From contig JAEBUN010000004.1 in assembly GCA_023014365.1 (NCBI GenBank), positions 1,860,001 to 1,924,000 of the forward strand: 64,000 nucleotides of DNA. The letters run 5' to 3'. The notes under the pieces were generated by a model. The model made no database searches. It was not told the origin of the DNA and saw only the letters and a program-made list of their open reading frames with translations. A program made the translations under genes and the position numbers. Numbering within the stretch: the stretch's first letter is position 1; every line of letters begins with the position of its first letter. This document shows positions 1 through 12,651 of the stretch, piece by piece. Source of the DNA: Lepiota brunneoincarnata. Lineage: Eukaryota > Basidiomycota > Agaricomycetes > Agaricales > Agaricaceae.

Positions 1-373
1 GTTAAAGAGTGGGGCGTTGGAAAAGAACCAACCATCGTAACACCAAAGCAATACCGACAACGTTTCATCAGCGCCATGGAGCGTTACTTTCCGTTAGTGA
101 GTCTCTGCACCATTCGGCTCGAAACCACTCATGGATAAATCCAATTACAGATACCAGATCGCTGGATGAAACAGCGGGATACCACAGAAGACGACCCTAA
201 TGTTCTGTCGGAGCTTTGGCCCGATTGGTAAAGAGTATAGTCACCACGATTTACCTTGGGGTATAACCATGCCAGCGATAGAAATAGAGGAGTGCATCGA
301 TTATGATTACTGTATACTACATACCCTCGTGAATAAATGATGCTTAATGTTACTGAGTAAAGCCAGAGGAGAA
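1..373. other. Left-edge intergenic sequence
   Basis: This stretch lies downstream of the TAF2 stop codon at 374-376. The only open frame (9-200, +) has no recognisable protein motif and no supporting splice context. It probably holds the TAF2 3' untranslated region and spacer to a neighbour outside the window. I see no RNA gene or repeat in it. Confidence 0.5.
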
Positions 374-3300
374 TTAACTAATCTTGACCTTCTTAGTGGG
401 CTGTGGCGTGTTTTTATCAGAGTCTTTTCGTTTCTTCGTTCCACCCGATTTGAATGCGTTCATCAGTTCCTGAATTCGCAATCGAACTGTGGCTGCTATT
501 CCTCCAACTTCCGAGTCTGCCCCGTTAAACATGATTGCGTTCTGAACCATGAGATCGAGATCCGCCTCGAAGGCCTCGATTGTCTCATATCTGTCGTTGT
601 CTAGCTTGTGCCGAATGGTGCGTAAGTCGCGTGCGTCCTTCCGAGGAATGATGTCGAAATAAGTCGGGATCCCCAGCAATACGGGGTCAACAGGTTCACG
701 GAATACCCATGAACTACACAGCTTGGAATCAGCATTAGCTGTAAGGTTGTGCTGATGCAACTCACATAGGATCTTTAACGAGGGTCGACATCAACCCCTG
801 GAGCCCTCGCTTCTCACTCCAGGATAATCTTCGTTCCATGATTTTCGGCCATTCTTTCTTGAAGACCTTCTCGACGATGTCGGCGCAAGTGACTGGGAAT
901 GTCGCCGCAGGGTTGAACCGTCGACAATTACTGAACACCAACTCAACATCCTTCTTAAGGTCTTCCATCGTCGCATATTGATTGTCAGCGAGCTTCTGCG
1001 ATATAGTTCCCAAATCCATGGGATGTGCGATCTCATCAAGATACCTGGACCAAGATTTAACAAAAGGACGATCGAAAGCAAGCATAGGTCAGGACATACG
1101 TGGGACAGCCATCTAACACCGGATCTACTGGGCGGCTGAAAATCGCGGCCTCTGGAGTCCTCTGAAGAACCTTGAGCAGTTCCTTACATTTCTTCTCGTT
1201 AACGGGGGTAGCTTGGGCAACCATGGACTTTTTTGGTTTGTTTAGGGTAGTGTTCGCATTCGGGGTTTGAGGTGTGACCTCTTTCTCTTTACCTTTCACA
1301 GAAGGTTTAGGAACATCCGGTATCGTATGTCGAGTAGATTCGAGTGGTTTCTCCTTTTTAGAATTCTTAGAATTCTGGACCTTGGGGATCGTGATTGACA
1401 TGGAAGTGCTCGGTTTTTCAGCTGGAATAGGCTTTGGGGTCGGGGGTGAGGACCGCTCTTTCTTAGCTGGTGTGGCGAGTGCCAATATGTCATCGTAGTC
1501 ATCATCAAGGGTCTCACTCTTCTTCCGTTTACTAGAGTTAACAAGAGATGACTTCTCCCGCTCCAAGTTTAAGCGCAATCGCTCTTCATCTTTTTCTCGC
1601 TCAATTGCAAGCACCTCTTGCAAGATGTCATGTGAACCATCATCAACGTAAGGTGGTGGGGGAGGCTCGATATCTGATACAACCTCTGGTTGCGGTGCTT
1701 TCTGTTTCTTTGGCTTAGTAGTTCGTGGTGGCTGCGGTGGAGACTGCGCATGGGGGTGGGGCTGAACTTTCAACTTGATAGTGGGACGTGAGGATGATGA
1801 CGTTTGGACCGATGGGGGATCTTTGGCGGGAGTGGGTGCAGAAAGCCTGATTGATGGTGCTGGTGGAGCTGAAACGGGCTGTATAACGGACTTTGGAATT
1901 TTGTCGCGAGTAGCCTGGGTGGCATGGTTTTTGTCAGCAACCTCGAGGGTTTTGTTGATGATGGTCCACTCTGCAGGTAATTGAGTAATGGCTCACAACA
2001 AAAGGGAAAAGACTGGCGTACGCTTTTCGAAGAACGTTTCCAGAGCAATAGCCTCGTTATGAGCGTAACTTCCAGCTGCATTGTACAATTTTGCATTCGC
2101 AATCATTAGGCGGAAGTCGGACTGGAAGGTGAATCGATCTTTGTACATTCCCGCTTCCAGTTTCGCACTCGTTGTGCTCAAGTCCATTGGTTCTTTAATA
2201 ATGTCGAAGTAACTAGAAGGCAATGTCAGTAGATTTGATGATCGACCCATGAGGTTAAAATCCTACTTCGGAGCGTGGTCTCGGATCGGATCCACAGGTT
2301 GGTTGAATAGAAGAGCGTGCTTATTCGCTTGAAGCTTCTTCAAGGCATTTCTGCAGGCCCTGAGGTCATTGATGCTCATGCCACCCGACTGTGCCTTCGG
2401 TACTTGAGCAGGTTTTGTGGGTCCTTTGCTGGTCGATTTCACCTTGGACTTCGAGGGAACTGCCAGCGGTGCCGGGGGTTGCGGAGGGGCTGGTTGAACG
2501 AATGCCACTCCTCTCTTCACAAATGCTGGAGGTATGGAGGGCGATTCACCCCCAGGGATCCGAGGACTACCAGGAAGTTTGACTTTGGTTGCAGATACGT
2601 TAAGAGATATACTGGGATGTCGAGACGGAGGGCCACCAGATTTAATAACCCTTGGGGCTTTGATTGGAACTTTGACGGGAGGGATTTGAGGAGCAACGTC
2701 TGTGATGGGTGTACTGGGTATATGAATCTTTACTGATGGAGGTGTTTCTTCCACTGGACGTATCAAGAGATCTGCGACCTTGAGAAGACACCATCGAACT
2801 TCGTAGTCCACATCCAGTGCCCTAGAAACAAAATGAAGGCCAGCAACGGCTTGCTACAACACACGAAACGTACAGTGCAATGGGCATGAGAAATTCACGC
2901 AAGACTTCGTTCTTCCCGACTTCCCGATCTTTCCGCAACACTTTGATCATGAGATCGAGCTCACTTCTCTTCGACTCTTTGGCTTTTTCTGGTCCGTTCC
3001 CGTCCTCTTCGATCAGAAGGGATTCGGAATCCTTCAGATTAGTCTTCATCTCCCCCATCTGAACTAGCAAAGCCAAGCTGTGACAGGCATTTCGCGCGAC
3101 ATGGCGACGGACAATACGTGAAGAGTCGTTGGCGATCACTGCTAAAATATAGCGCATGATCACGGGGGTGTACCACTTGGTCAAAAATAAGCCGTCAAAG
3201 GCTGCCAACCGCACTTGGGTGTAATGGCCTTCCCTGTCTGGTAGTCAGAATCTGTCTTGAGTCATTTAAAGGCACAATTACTCACCTTGTCAACGGGAAG

Positions 3301-6300
3301 AATATCTTAGGATGGCTAGGTACGAGACTTGCGACCCCGAGTATCATGTAGAACTGATATACGTGCTGAGAAGGTTGAACCACCACAAACAATGCTCTTA
3401 CATACCTCTAGTGCTGCGATGGTTACAATATTGTGGGGAGAAGGAATGAGACGATCCATGCTACGATATCTGTCTACCTCGGCAATTGTTTGCTTGATGA
3501 GTTCTTTGTCCTCTGCAGTTTGTTCTGAGCGAATTTCTGAAGGTAGTAGCTCTCCCCTTTCAGGTGGAGCCACTGAGACCGCAGCGTATGCGGCGGCGGA
3601 AATGATCGTGCAGATATAAAATCCGTCAGAATACTATATAATCATCAGCGATGTTCAGATACTCAACACCCGAAGGCTTACAGGATTGGATGTATTGTCG
3701 TTGTAACGCAGTTGGTCGATGAGAAACTGCCTCACTACGGAGGGCGACTTTCCGTTCTCAAACCTTACTCGTGCAATAGCGGTGACCAGGCTCTGTACAT
3801 GACAATGAGGAGTATCCCACACCCGAGGGTCACGGTGACACACCTTCCGAACAAAATACTCGGCGAGATCAGAGAAATTATTAGGTTTCGGCACATAATT
3901 GTGAGTAAATAGGTCTTGATTTGGATCTTCTGGATCGTAACAGTAGCGGAGGAACAACTTGAAGAGATGGAATAGACCAAGAAAATCGAGCCGCCGAATT
4001 GCACACTGCCCATAGTCAGCAAGTATCCAGTCAAGTGTGAACAGGAAACTCACTGTAACCAGAGCAAGTGCAGCCTCGCACCGTATGCGGTAGTAATAGT
4101 TGGAAACAAGTACCGTCTTGGTTAATGTACTCGAGACTATTGCCGTTGGTTTTTCAGCAAGTGCACACAGTGCCTGTAAACACAATTAGGCGACGCCATA
4201 GGCATACACAATTACCACATACCTCCAATTGAGCCACTACATCCCTATCTCTCTGCAACTGCGATACCCACATGAAATCCGGCTGCTCAAACTTAATGTT
4301 GGCAATCCATTCAAAATCAGCATCCATGCGGATCCATTCGTAAGTTGCACCGCTCATCACGGCCTCGTCCTCTTCGGTCCAGTCCGCGACTTTCCAGTTC
4401 TCCCGCTCCTGCTCCTTCTCCCAAATTTCCAGGCCAAACCCCATGTCAATCATCCCTATAGCCTCTGCGGCTTCTGCGTCGCCTTCTGCTGCGGCCTGGG
4501 CGGCTGCCTGTCGGGCAAGATACCGTTTGGTGTTCCGCCTTACGCGCTTGTATTTGGTATTGAAGGGAACCTCGTAGCGCTTGAAAGGTGTTCGAATATC
4601 AAGGACATGTTCATATGGTGTGCCATCGGCCTCGTGTATGCGAATCGTCATCTGGCCCTGTAATGAAGCATGAGACTTGTACACACATTCTGTTATTTAC
4701 CTCGCTGACCTCAAAGAAGGGAACAGGTTTCATGAGAACTTTGGATATTTCATTGGTTTCCATAGCTCTGAATGCCGGAGCCTCTTGGCGCATTGTGATT
4801 TCGACAGCCATCTTTTTTCGATTGAAAGATGCTGAGAATCCGAAGGAAGGACATCCGCTTCCATAAATCCATTGTTCTGCAAAGCTCCGGGGATCAACGC
4901 CGCTAACCTTTCGACACATCCGGAGAAAGGCATGAGTCGACAAGGCATTGTTCTGAAGCTCTCCACTGATAGCCGACAGGAAAAGCTTTGGGAGTACACG
5001 ACTGAGGCCAAGTGAAGTACCAGATTTGCCTAAACGACGATCAAGAATGTGGAGTACAAGAGGCGCTTTCAGGTTGATAAACGGCAATGTCGCAGCATCG
5101 GGAGGATCCAGAATCTGGGGTTGACAAATAGGGGGCATACTTCCAACGTCCCACTCCAGAACGCGTTGCATGTCTTTCTTCAGCTTGAAGCGATAGTCGT
5201 TATTCCCAAAGAGCTTGCGCGTGAAGAGACCAGTGATGTAAAGAGACAACCCATTGACAAGCCAAATGTCTGACCATGTTTTAGGTATGATGTTGATTCC
5301 GACCCATTGACATGCAAGAGCGTGGCTGAGCGTTTGTCGTGTTTCCACAGCTTGCTCAATTGCATCCTCTCCGTGAAGTACATCGAGGCTGACTATTGAC
5401 ATCGAAGCGCTATCAAAGCGCTGAGTGGGCAGCTGGTCAACGAAAACGAACTTATGGGAGTTGAAGGGATACGAGCCAAACTCAGAGGCGTAAAAAGACA
5501 TGGTGGAACGTAAGAAAGATGTTGACGTCTTGAGAAATGACTCTTGCCCTGGTAGACAAAATGCATACATGAGCGGTTGGGAGGTGCCCGGGGTTTCATC
5601 CGTTGTGCTATCAGGTGGAACTGAATACAGATGAAAAGGACCAGCGGCAAAAGAGATGTGTTGGACAGACGTCAAGATGGTCTGAGCAAAGAGAAAAATG
5701 GTTTTGTTGGAGCTATATGGGTGGGCAACCTTAATCATTTTGAGAAATTTAAATTTGATAGAAGGTAGGCGAGTACACACCTGTTCTACCAACTCACCGC
5801 TGCACAACACGACTGTCGGGTTCAAATCACTGGTGTCCACCTCGTCGCGATCGTCCACCTCCTCGAGATATCGAGGAACAACAAACTCGAATTCCCAGGT
5901 ACACTTCTCCCATAGGTTATCAACACAAGGAACCCAACATCTGCCCGCGTCAGGGCATGATGGTGTGGTATAGACATGAGGGACACGCTGCAATTCATTT
6001 GTCGTTGAGGCAATCCTTGAGGTGAGTATGAAGCAATTCACTTACATGAGGGTAATTGTCATTCGGTAACACAAACTCGACACCATCAATTGGATTTCGC
6101 AAGCTGTATGCAATGTTGATGATGATAGGAGAAAACTCGGGTAAGGCTTGCGATTGAGGAAAACCAGGAGTGGATGGTTCAGGCGTGGCGCCTTGAAAAT
6201 AAAATAAAATCAATGTCGAAGACAACAACCGAGAAACATACCGTCGTTGTAAATCACACTTGAAGAATGGGTCTGTTTCAACGCAACCTCCTTCGGAATT

Positions 6301-6813
6301 GCAATGGAGAGCTCTCCTTCGTCGCTTTCTTGCAATGCAGAATAAAACTTTCTCTTCAGCTCCGGGTGCTTGTGACAGTCATGAGCTTCACTAGAGGTCC
6401 CCATACTGACGTTGGCCACGGCATCGTGGTGCACAAAGTCGGCTTGGTGTCCACCAACGGTGATATTGTGAATGCCTAAGCTGGCGTAAGTAGCGCGAAT
6501 AGTAAGCCTTCGGAACGCAAACACATACTACATTGTCTAGAGTGAAGATGTATCGTTTTCAGCTCGCCGCTGGCTGGAACGATGGTGATTTCCGTATAGC
6601 CCTACATAAAAGGTGAGGTTTTGTCACTGCAGAGGATAGACAGAGCACAGACCCAAAGGCTCCCATTGAAATCAATTTCGAGGACGACCTTCTGGTGACT
6701 AGTAGAAACAAAGTAGTGTCAGCTTGAAGATATCACGAGGAGAAAGGAGATGCAACGTATATGGAGAAGCCACGACGAACATGCTCGCGTTGAAGGCTGA
6801 TGCGCGTATCCAT
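374..6813 (-). CDS. TAF2: TFIID subunit 2 (TAF2) with three C-terminal bromodomains
   Basis: TAF2 is a TFIID subunit that helps recognise core promoters for RNA polymerase II. The start ATG at 6813 opens a short exon reading MDTRISLQREH, followed by the TAF2 N-terminal region (VVLEIDFNG, GYTEITIVPASGELK). The large exon at about 4.6-6.0 kb holds the M1-aminopeptidase-like domain (WSDIWLVNGLSLYITGLF). Where an active M1 enzyme has HEXXH this protein reads HALAC (about 5296-5327), so it should have no peptidase activity, as known for TAF2. HEAT-like repeats follow (about 2.8-4.2 kb), then proline/lysine-rich linkers. Three bromodomains come next: about 1.99-2.36 kb (FNQPVDPIRD, IIKEPMDLSTT), 0.79-1.2 kb (FSRPVDPVLDG, IAHPMDLGTISQKL) and 0.41-0.70 kb (FREPVDPVLLGIPTYFDII). 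The end is a basic nuclear-signal-like tail. I estimate 1,800-1,900 residues in about 16 exons. The gene is divergent from LTV1. The first intron is not resolved exactly. Confidence 0.93.
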
Positions 6814-7001
6814 GGAAAAAACGAGTCGCGATCGACAGAATGTTGCCGATGTAAGGCTCAACTGAGCCAGCTACGAGTGGTAGAGAGCGAGAAAATAGGT
6901 AGAAGCGGTGAGGCTGGCCGCTGGAGATGGTAGTACCAGCGAAAGACGCACAGCAGCGGTGATTATGTAACCACATCAACCTTGCATTTTCACATCCACC
7001 G
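6814..7001. promoter_or_regulatory. Shared divergent promoter of TAF2 and LTV1
   Basis: Only 188 bases separate the two start codons, so the core promoters and both 5' leaders must lie here. No clear TATA box is visible. Head-to-head pairing of a general transcription factor with a ribosome-assembly gene suggests a constitutive housekeeping promoter; this is inferred from spacing only. Confidence 0.5.
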
Positions 7002-8850
7002 ATGCCGTCCAAGAAATCAATATTTCGCCAGCCTGGCGCAAGGCATTTCCAACTCATCCATCGCTCACAAAGAGACCCACTTATTCATGATACGGAAGCA
7101 AGTCCTCGCGTCCTCCAGCCCTTTGAGAGAGAAAATGCGAGAAAGGTGTCGATATACTGACAACCCCTTGACCAAGCTCATATTGACTCATATACAGGGA
7201 AAATCGCGTGCAGACCTTGAAGACCTCCTTCTGCCGTCAGATCTCGATTACGATAAAAACCACAATGTGGGTGAAGCGGCACTCTATGGCATCTACTACG
7301 ATGATACAAAATATGATTACTTGCAACATCTTCGGCCAGTTGGAGTACAAGAGGATGGAGTGGAGAGTGTCCTGATTGAAGCTCCTTTACCGAAGAAGAA
7401 GAAAGACAAACTCAAGGATGGATTTGATTTGCCCCAGGAAGTGCTCCCCTCAGTTTCGGAGCTTCCACGGAATTACGAGTCGCAGCAAGCAATTCCAGAA
7501 AGTATTGCGGGACTCCAACCCGACATGGATCCTCACCTCCGACAAGTGCTCGAAGCCCTCGAGGATGATACATTCATGGATGATGACCTTGGTGATAATT
7601 TCTTCGGGGAACTGATAGCAGGAGGAGAACGGACTGGTGAAGACCACCCAGAACTTGAGTTCGATGAAGATGGCGCCGAGAGGACAGGAGAAAACGAAGA
7701 CAAGCACGAAGCCGATGAAGGAAAAGGCTCATTGGAACAGTTTAGCTGGGAAGATAATTTTGCCCTTTTCAAGAAAAACCGAAGCGAGGGAGCAAATAGC
7801 GATAATGAGTTTGCATCTGAAATCGGGGACACGGTTGAAGGGTTGCCCATGATATCGGTCATTGGGGGAAAGGGGAGAAAACGGCGCAAGGGCAGTAGTG
7901 GCGCCTCTGATTACAGTATGAGCAGCTCTTCGATGTATCGAAACGAAGTTTTGCAGACCCTTGACGAGCGATTTCAACAAGTGAGTCTCCAATTTTGAAG
8001 TCGACTTATCTCACAGTTGTACATGTAGATCATGGAAAAAGAGTATTATGACGAAGAGAGTGGAGGAGCATTATCTGATAACGATGACTGCACTAGTTCC
8101 GATGAGGCGCCCCAGCTTATCACTTCACGCGAAGACTTTGATGCAATGATCAACGAATTTCTCCACGACTACGAGATCCTGGGAAGGAAAATGAAACTTA
8201 AACTTGAAGGGGAGAGTGGTACCCAGAAACTGGATACAATACGGCGCGCTTTGGGCCAAAGCCGCAGAGTTCACACCAATGAAGAGGATGATGACGACGT
8301 CCAAGAAATGATGGCCTTGGAGGCTAACCCAAAAGAAGACAGGTGGGATTGCGAGACAATTCTCAGTACGCAACTTGGTTTCTCTGTATATGTCTCTGTG
8401 TTGCTAACGGCTCTCTCAGCAACATACTCAAACCTCGAGAATCATCCTCGTATAATACGCGTTTCGAGTTTGAAACCGACACCTAAAATTTCGGTCGACT
8501 CCACCACGGGTTTCCCCCTTGTTGACGGACTGCGCAGCAGTGCCGTCGGAACAGCATCCTCTGCATATCCTGTCGGGGATGATCTTAAAACAGAGAACAC
8601 TTGTGCGTGCAAGGGTTGATGATCCACAACTTCGAACCTATTTTTTTTATTGTTTGCAGCTCACAACCGTGTCACAATCTCTCGCCCTCGCAACGAGTCC
8701 AAAGAAACCAAAAATGCGAGAAAACTCGCTGCAAAGACGGAAAGACGGACTCGACGAGCAGAAAAGCATATAATCAAAGAGCAGTTTGATGCAGAGCTGA
8801 AAAATCAGAAACGCGTCTTAGTGAACAGGGCGCGGGTCCAAAAGTTGTAG
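7002..8850 (+). CDS. LTV1: Ribosome biogenesis protein LTV1 (40S export/assembly factor)
   Basis: LTV1 is a cytoplasmic and nuclear factor needed for 40S subunit maturation and export. The ATG at 7002 gives MPSKKSIFRQPGARHFQLIH followed by RSQRDPL, the family's N-terminal signature. An intron at 7146-7197 leads into KSRADLEDLLLPSDLDYDKN and GEAALYGIYYDDTKYDYLQH, the conserved LTV1 core. The middle is strongly acidic. Further introns fall near 7981-8031, 8368-8420 and 8601-8659. The exon after 8420 carries TYSNLENHP, matching the family's C-terminal TYSN-x-x-NHP motif, and the last exon is a basic helix (RKLAAKTERRTRRAEKH). I estimate about 540 residues. All junctions keep frame and the gene looks intact. 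Confidence 0.93.
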
Positions 8851-8971
8851 GGTCAATATCTAATCAGATGATACATTGTGACCGCGATCAGATCAGTGAC
8901 TTCATGGGTGGCGTCGTATATCTGTTGTACTCCACATCCCATCTCTTCTGGCATCTGACCACAACACAACA

Positions 8972-11900
8972 ATGCCTATGACCTCAAATTTCTTACTTTT
9001 GACTGCACTCCTCGTGCTGTTGCCTGTTGGTACTTTCGCCTTTGGGGCTGGTGATATACCTGATTTCGCTTATCTAAACGGTAACACCTCTCCTTTTGTT
9101 TTGACTCTACACCCCCCAACCGCTCCGCAGATAAGGCGTTCAGGCATGGTGATATCGAAAATATTCTCGAAAATCTCGTTAAGCACGTTGGTGGAGCAGC
9201 GATTGGCGGAGGAAGTCTCCTAGGCTTTGCTAGTTCCGTCCTTAAAGCAGCTACTGGAGGTTCGAAGTTCAGCAAGAGTGATGTCAAGAGAGTTTACTTC
9301 GTACGTTCCATATGCACAGCGTTCCGACAAGATTTTAAGGGTATCAACGATTCATAGGGAAATTGGCTTCGAGATTACTCCCAGGTGCGATCAGGCGCCT
9401 TCCCGATCTCGCGAAATGCTTAACTCTTACTGTGTAGGCCATGGACATTGCTGGATTAAGCAAGCTCAGCGCGGACACCATCGTTCTGATCCTTTCAGTT
9501 CTCGGTTTCATGGTAGGCGCCTGCATCCTTCCACCAAGTACATTATTACGATGAACCCTAGACTTTTGGTTTCGCCACTGAGGAATTCGAAGTCACTCAA
9601 GATCGTCTAGGGGTCTATCTCCCTATCGTAAGTCCATGGCCCACAACATTTGCATGCTATTCATCCAGCATACAATGTTAGGAACACATTGACAATCCAA
9701 AGTATGTCCTTCCCCGCGGCCGGATGTCCGCTTTTTCTGAGATCTCGCAATCGCCCTGCCTTCATAGAGGTTACGCAGAGAAAGAAGGTGACGCCAGGCA
9801 ATACCACCCGAAACTGCGACCCCCCGTGGATCCCCGCGAGCTAGAGATCGATGAACGCACCGGCATGAAGGTGCGGGCGCTACTCAACACATTTCTGTTT
9901 TGCAAAATCATGAAACTGCCCATGCGCAGAACTACATGGCTACGGAACATGAGGGCTGGGATACTTCGACATCCTTTATTCGTCGTACTTTACAAGCATG
10001 CATAGAACACGGTCGCCGCGCAGAGGGCCAGGAAGGTGCTGATCTCTGGGAGGCCTTTCGCCTCCTCGGAACAGGCCTCCACACCCTGGAAGATCTTCTT
10101 GCGCACAGCAACTGGTGTGAGATTGCTCTCAAGAAGATGGGCCATGAAGAAGTGTTTTGTCATGTTGGTGACAACGGTAATCCAATACTCCTACCCTTGG
10201 AAACTGTAGGCTTACTTGCGATCTCAAGTCATTGTCAATACCCCGAATGGTCCTGCACCTCCCCTCGTTACCGGGACCTTTGGTGGTAAGCCGAAAACAG
10301 CACCTATCTTCTACCAGCTATACTGGTTCATCATAACATATAGGCGCAGACTTTTTGCATTCCTTGCTTGGGGAAGCCGGAGAGTAAGTCGATCACCAGC
10401 TTAAATTCCAAGGCAGTTTAACCCGTTTCTTTCTGCAGCAAACTGAGTCAAGCTAGCGTGACTGATCTTTCTAGCAAGATGGATCAGGTTCGTAGCGGTC
10501 GCCGTTCTTTAGGCCGCAGCTAACAGTAGTCTAGGCTTCCCAAGGAGGGGACTCCAATGTCAATACATTCAAAGCCGTTCTTGGGAAGCTTCCTATCGGC
10601 GGTAATGAAGAAAAAATGAGCCAGAGTGAAGATATGCACAAGCAATCCAAGGCTTACCGTTTCGACCCCAACAACGCTGCACCACCAGAGGTTCAGCGCC
10701 AGCTACTTGACCTCCTAAGGTGGCGTGACAACATCATGAGGGAAATTATCAAGAAGATAGAAATGGTTCCCGGCTTGAGCGATCTAGTTGATGAATTCAC
10801 GAACGCTCTGAATGCCTGTAGGAACTCCAATATCTCTTCAATGTACCCAGTACACTAAAAACTCCCTTCTTCTCTCTAGACGTCTATACTATCCTGGCTC
10901 CATACGTCGTCGTATGTTTCTCCATTCCCTCTTCGCAGAACATGGTAGCCAAATCCTTACAGCCGATGATCACTCAAGTTTCCGGGGTCTTGGACGAGGG
11001 AAGTCGAGCTGTGATCAACAACCAGGATCAATACCAAGTTCGTCTCGACATTCTACCCTGTTCTTATTTAAAATTGTTTGTGTGGATAGGTGTTCAGTGA
11101 CCCATATGCATCAGACCCTTCCCACAGTCTTCTGTCCAAAGTGCGTATGACTTCCTTTCAAACCGTCGAGCGTCTCATAGCTGGTTTTAGGATCATTTCG
11201 CACTCATTCTCAACGAACCTGCCGGCAAGATTGCTCAAGTCGTCGTCGAACACACTGTCAACCTGATCGTCAGAGTAAGAACAAGGAGGCACTATCTTGT
11301 CATGTGTGACTCAGTTTTGCATAGGCATGGTCCGACGACAGTGATCCAGATTCCATACTTGACATTGTAGGCTGATCCACGCTCTAGAGAGTGTTGGGAT
11401 TTAACGTGCCCTGATAGGTTCTTGAGGCGTTCCATCACCCATACTATGCAACCGGTAGATCTGAAATTCAGCACAAGATGTATGAGCGCATGGAAATGTG
11501 GCTGGGTGGACTGGGTCCTGATGAAGCGCGCCAAACTATTCAAGCTTTAACTAAGGTCTGCACCCAAACTCTGGACCGGACGCTCAATTTACATTCGACA
11601 ACAGCAAAGTGTCCGTGACCACAAGAACAAACGTATTGGTTCAGAAGATATGAATTTCGAGGAGCCCGGCTATGGTGGCCATAGCCACAGTGCTCCCTCC
11701 CACAGACCCCAAACTACTCAGAGTAAGTATGACCATAATAGCTCGTGTCTCCTTGCTTAATGCGGGGAAACATAGGCTACGGGACAAGCAACCAGTACTC
11801 GAGTGGCAACATTGGCAACACATCCTCGGGTAACACTTACAGTGGAGGTCGCACTGAGTATGAAGAAACCAGACGCTACGAGAGTCAAGTACAGAGCAGA

Positions 11901-12651
11901 CAAGAATATGGCTCCGGGAGCCATCAGGGTGGTCATCATAGACGCGACGACGAAAACCAGACATATGGTAGTGGCTACCAGCAGGAGGGTAATTATAGGG
12001 GAGGCGAGTACAATCAACAAGGGCATGGCTTTAGGCGTGATGACCATGATCGGAACAATGAATCCCATGGTGGGGGTCACGGGCAGGAGAGCAACCAATC
12101 TTATTATGGTGGCGGTCAATCACAGGAGGAATATGGGTCCAGACACCAGGGTGGCAGTTATGGTGACCAGCAAGGTGGGGGTTATAACCGCCAAAGGCGT
12201 GAAGACGACGAAAGTCACTCCTATGGAGGTGGTCGTGGACAAGAAGTATACAGTGGTGGCCACTCTCAACGATCTTACGGCTCCAGGCGTGACGATGAAG
12301 ACAGCAGATCCAGAACTGACGAATCGACGTATGGCCGCTCTGAAGGACATGAAGGGGGCTATTTGCGCCGCACGAATGACGATGGTGGTAGTCGCCGACA
12401 TCTTCATAGCGCGGGCTATACACCATCATACGGTCAGGGCGAGGATAGTGAACGTCCGTCTCGCAGTCGTGAGGGTGGGGATGGCTATGGTCACAGCGGG
12501 GGCTATAGTGGCACGGGTCACAACCTCAGCTATGGGAATGATGAAACCTACTGGTGTAGAACGATTGAAGGTCCGCGATGATGATTCTGATGATTCTCAT
12601 CGGGAGAAGAAACACCCCGGACATCGCCACCGCCGCAAAGATTCCGACTGA
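8972..12651 (+). CDS. Het-C-like heterokaryon incompatibility protein with glycine-rich tail
   Basis: The protein matches the fungal Het-C family, whose founder in Neurospora controls non-self recognition on hyphal fusion. The ATG at 8972 opens a signal-peptide-like stretch (LLLTALLVLLPVGTFAFGAG). The conserved core follows: GDIENILENLVKHVGGAA, NWLRDYSQAMDIAGL, DARQYHPKLRPPVDPRELE, NYMATEHEGWDTS and ARLLGTGLHTLEDLLAHSN-like residues. About 14 short introns split it. From about 11.7 kb one long exon encodes a Gly/Ser/Gln/His/Tyr-rich tail. That frame ends at 12581; a second frame gives a basic end (EKKHPGHRHRRKDSD) stopping at 12651. Either a 52-base intron (12508-12559) or one extra base in the AAA at 12544-12546 joins them. 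I prefer 12651. The function in this species is inferred: many fungi carry Het-C homologues that are not incompatibility genes. Confidence 0.85.
11710..12560 (+). repeat. Low-complexity Gly/Tyr/Gln/His/Ser-rich coding repeat
   Basis: This exon of the Het-C-like gene encodes degenerate units around GGG-x-x-QE-x-YGS and RRDDE, recurring every 15-30 residues. The bias also opens a long false frame in +1 over the same bases. Glycine-rich tails of this kind are known in Het-C relatives. Confidence 0.7.

Noticed and set aside
11803..12651. Long plus-strand frame (282 codons) over the Het-C tail
   Set aside because: It is the +1 shadow of the glycine-rich frame, rich in Val, Thr and Met from the same repeats. 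Only its last 30 codons are likely used.
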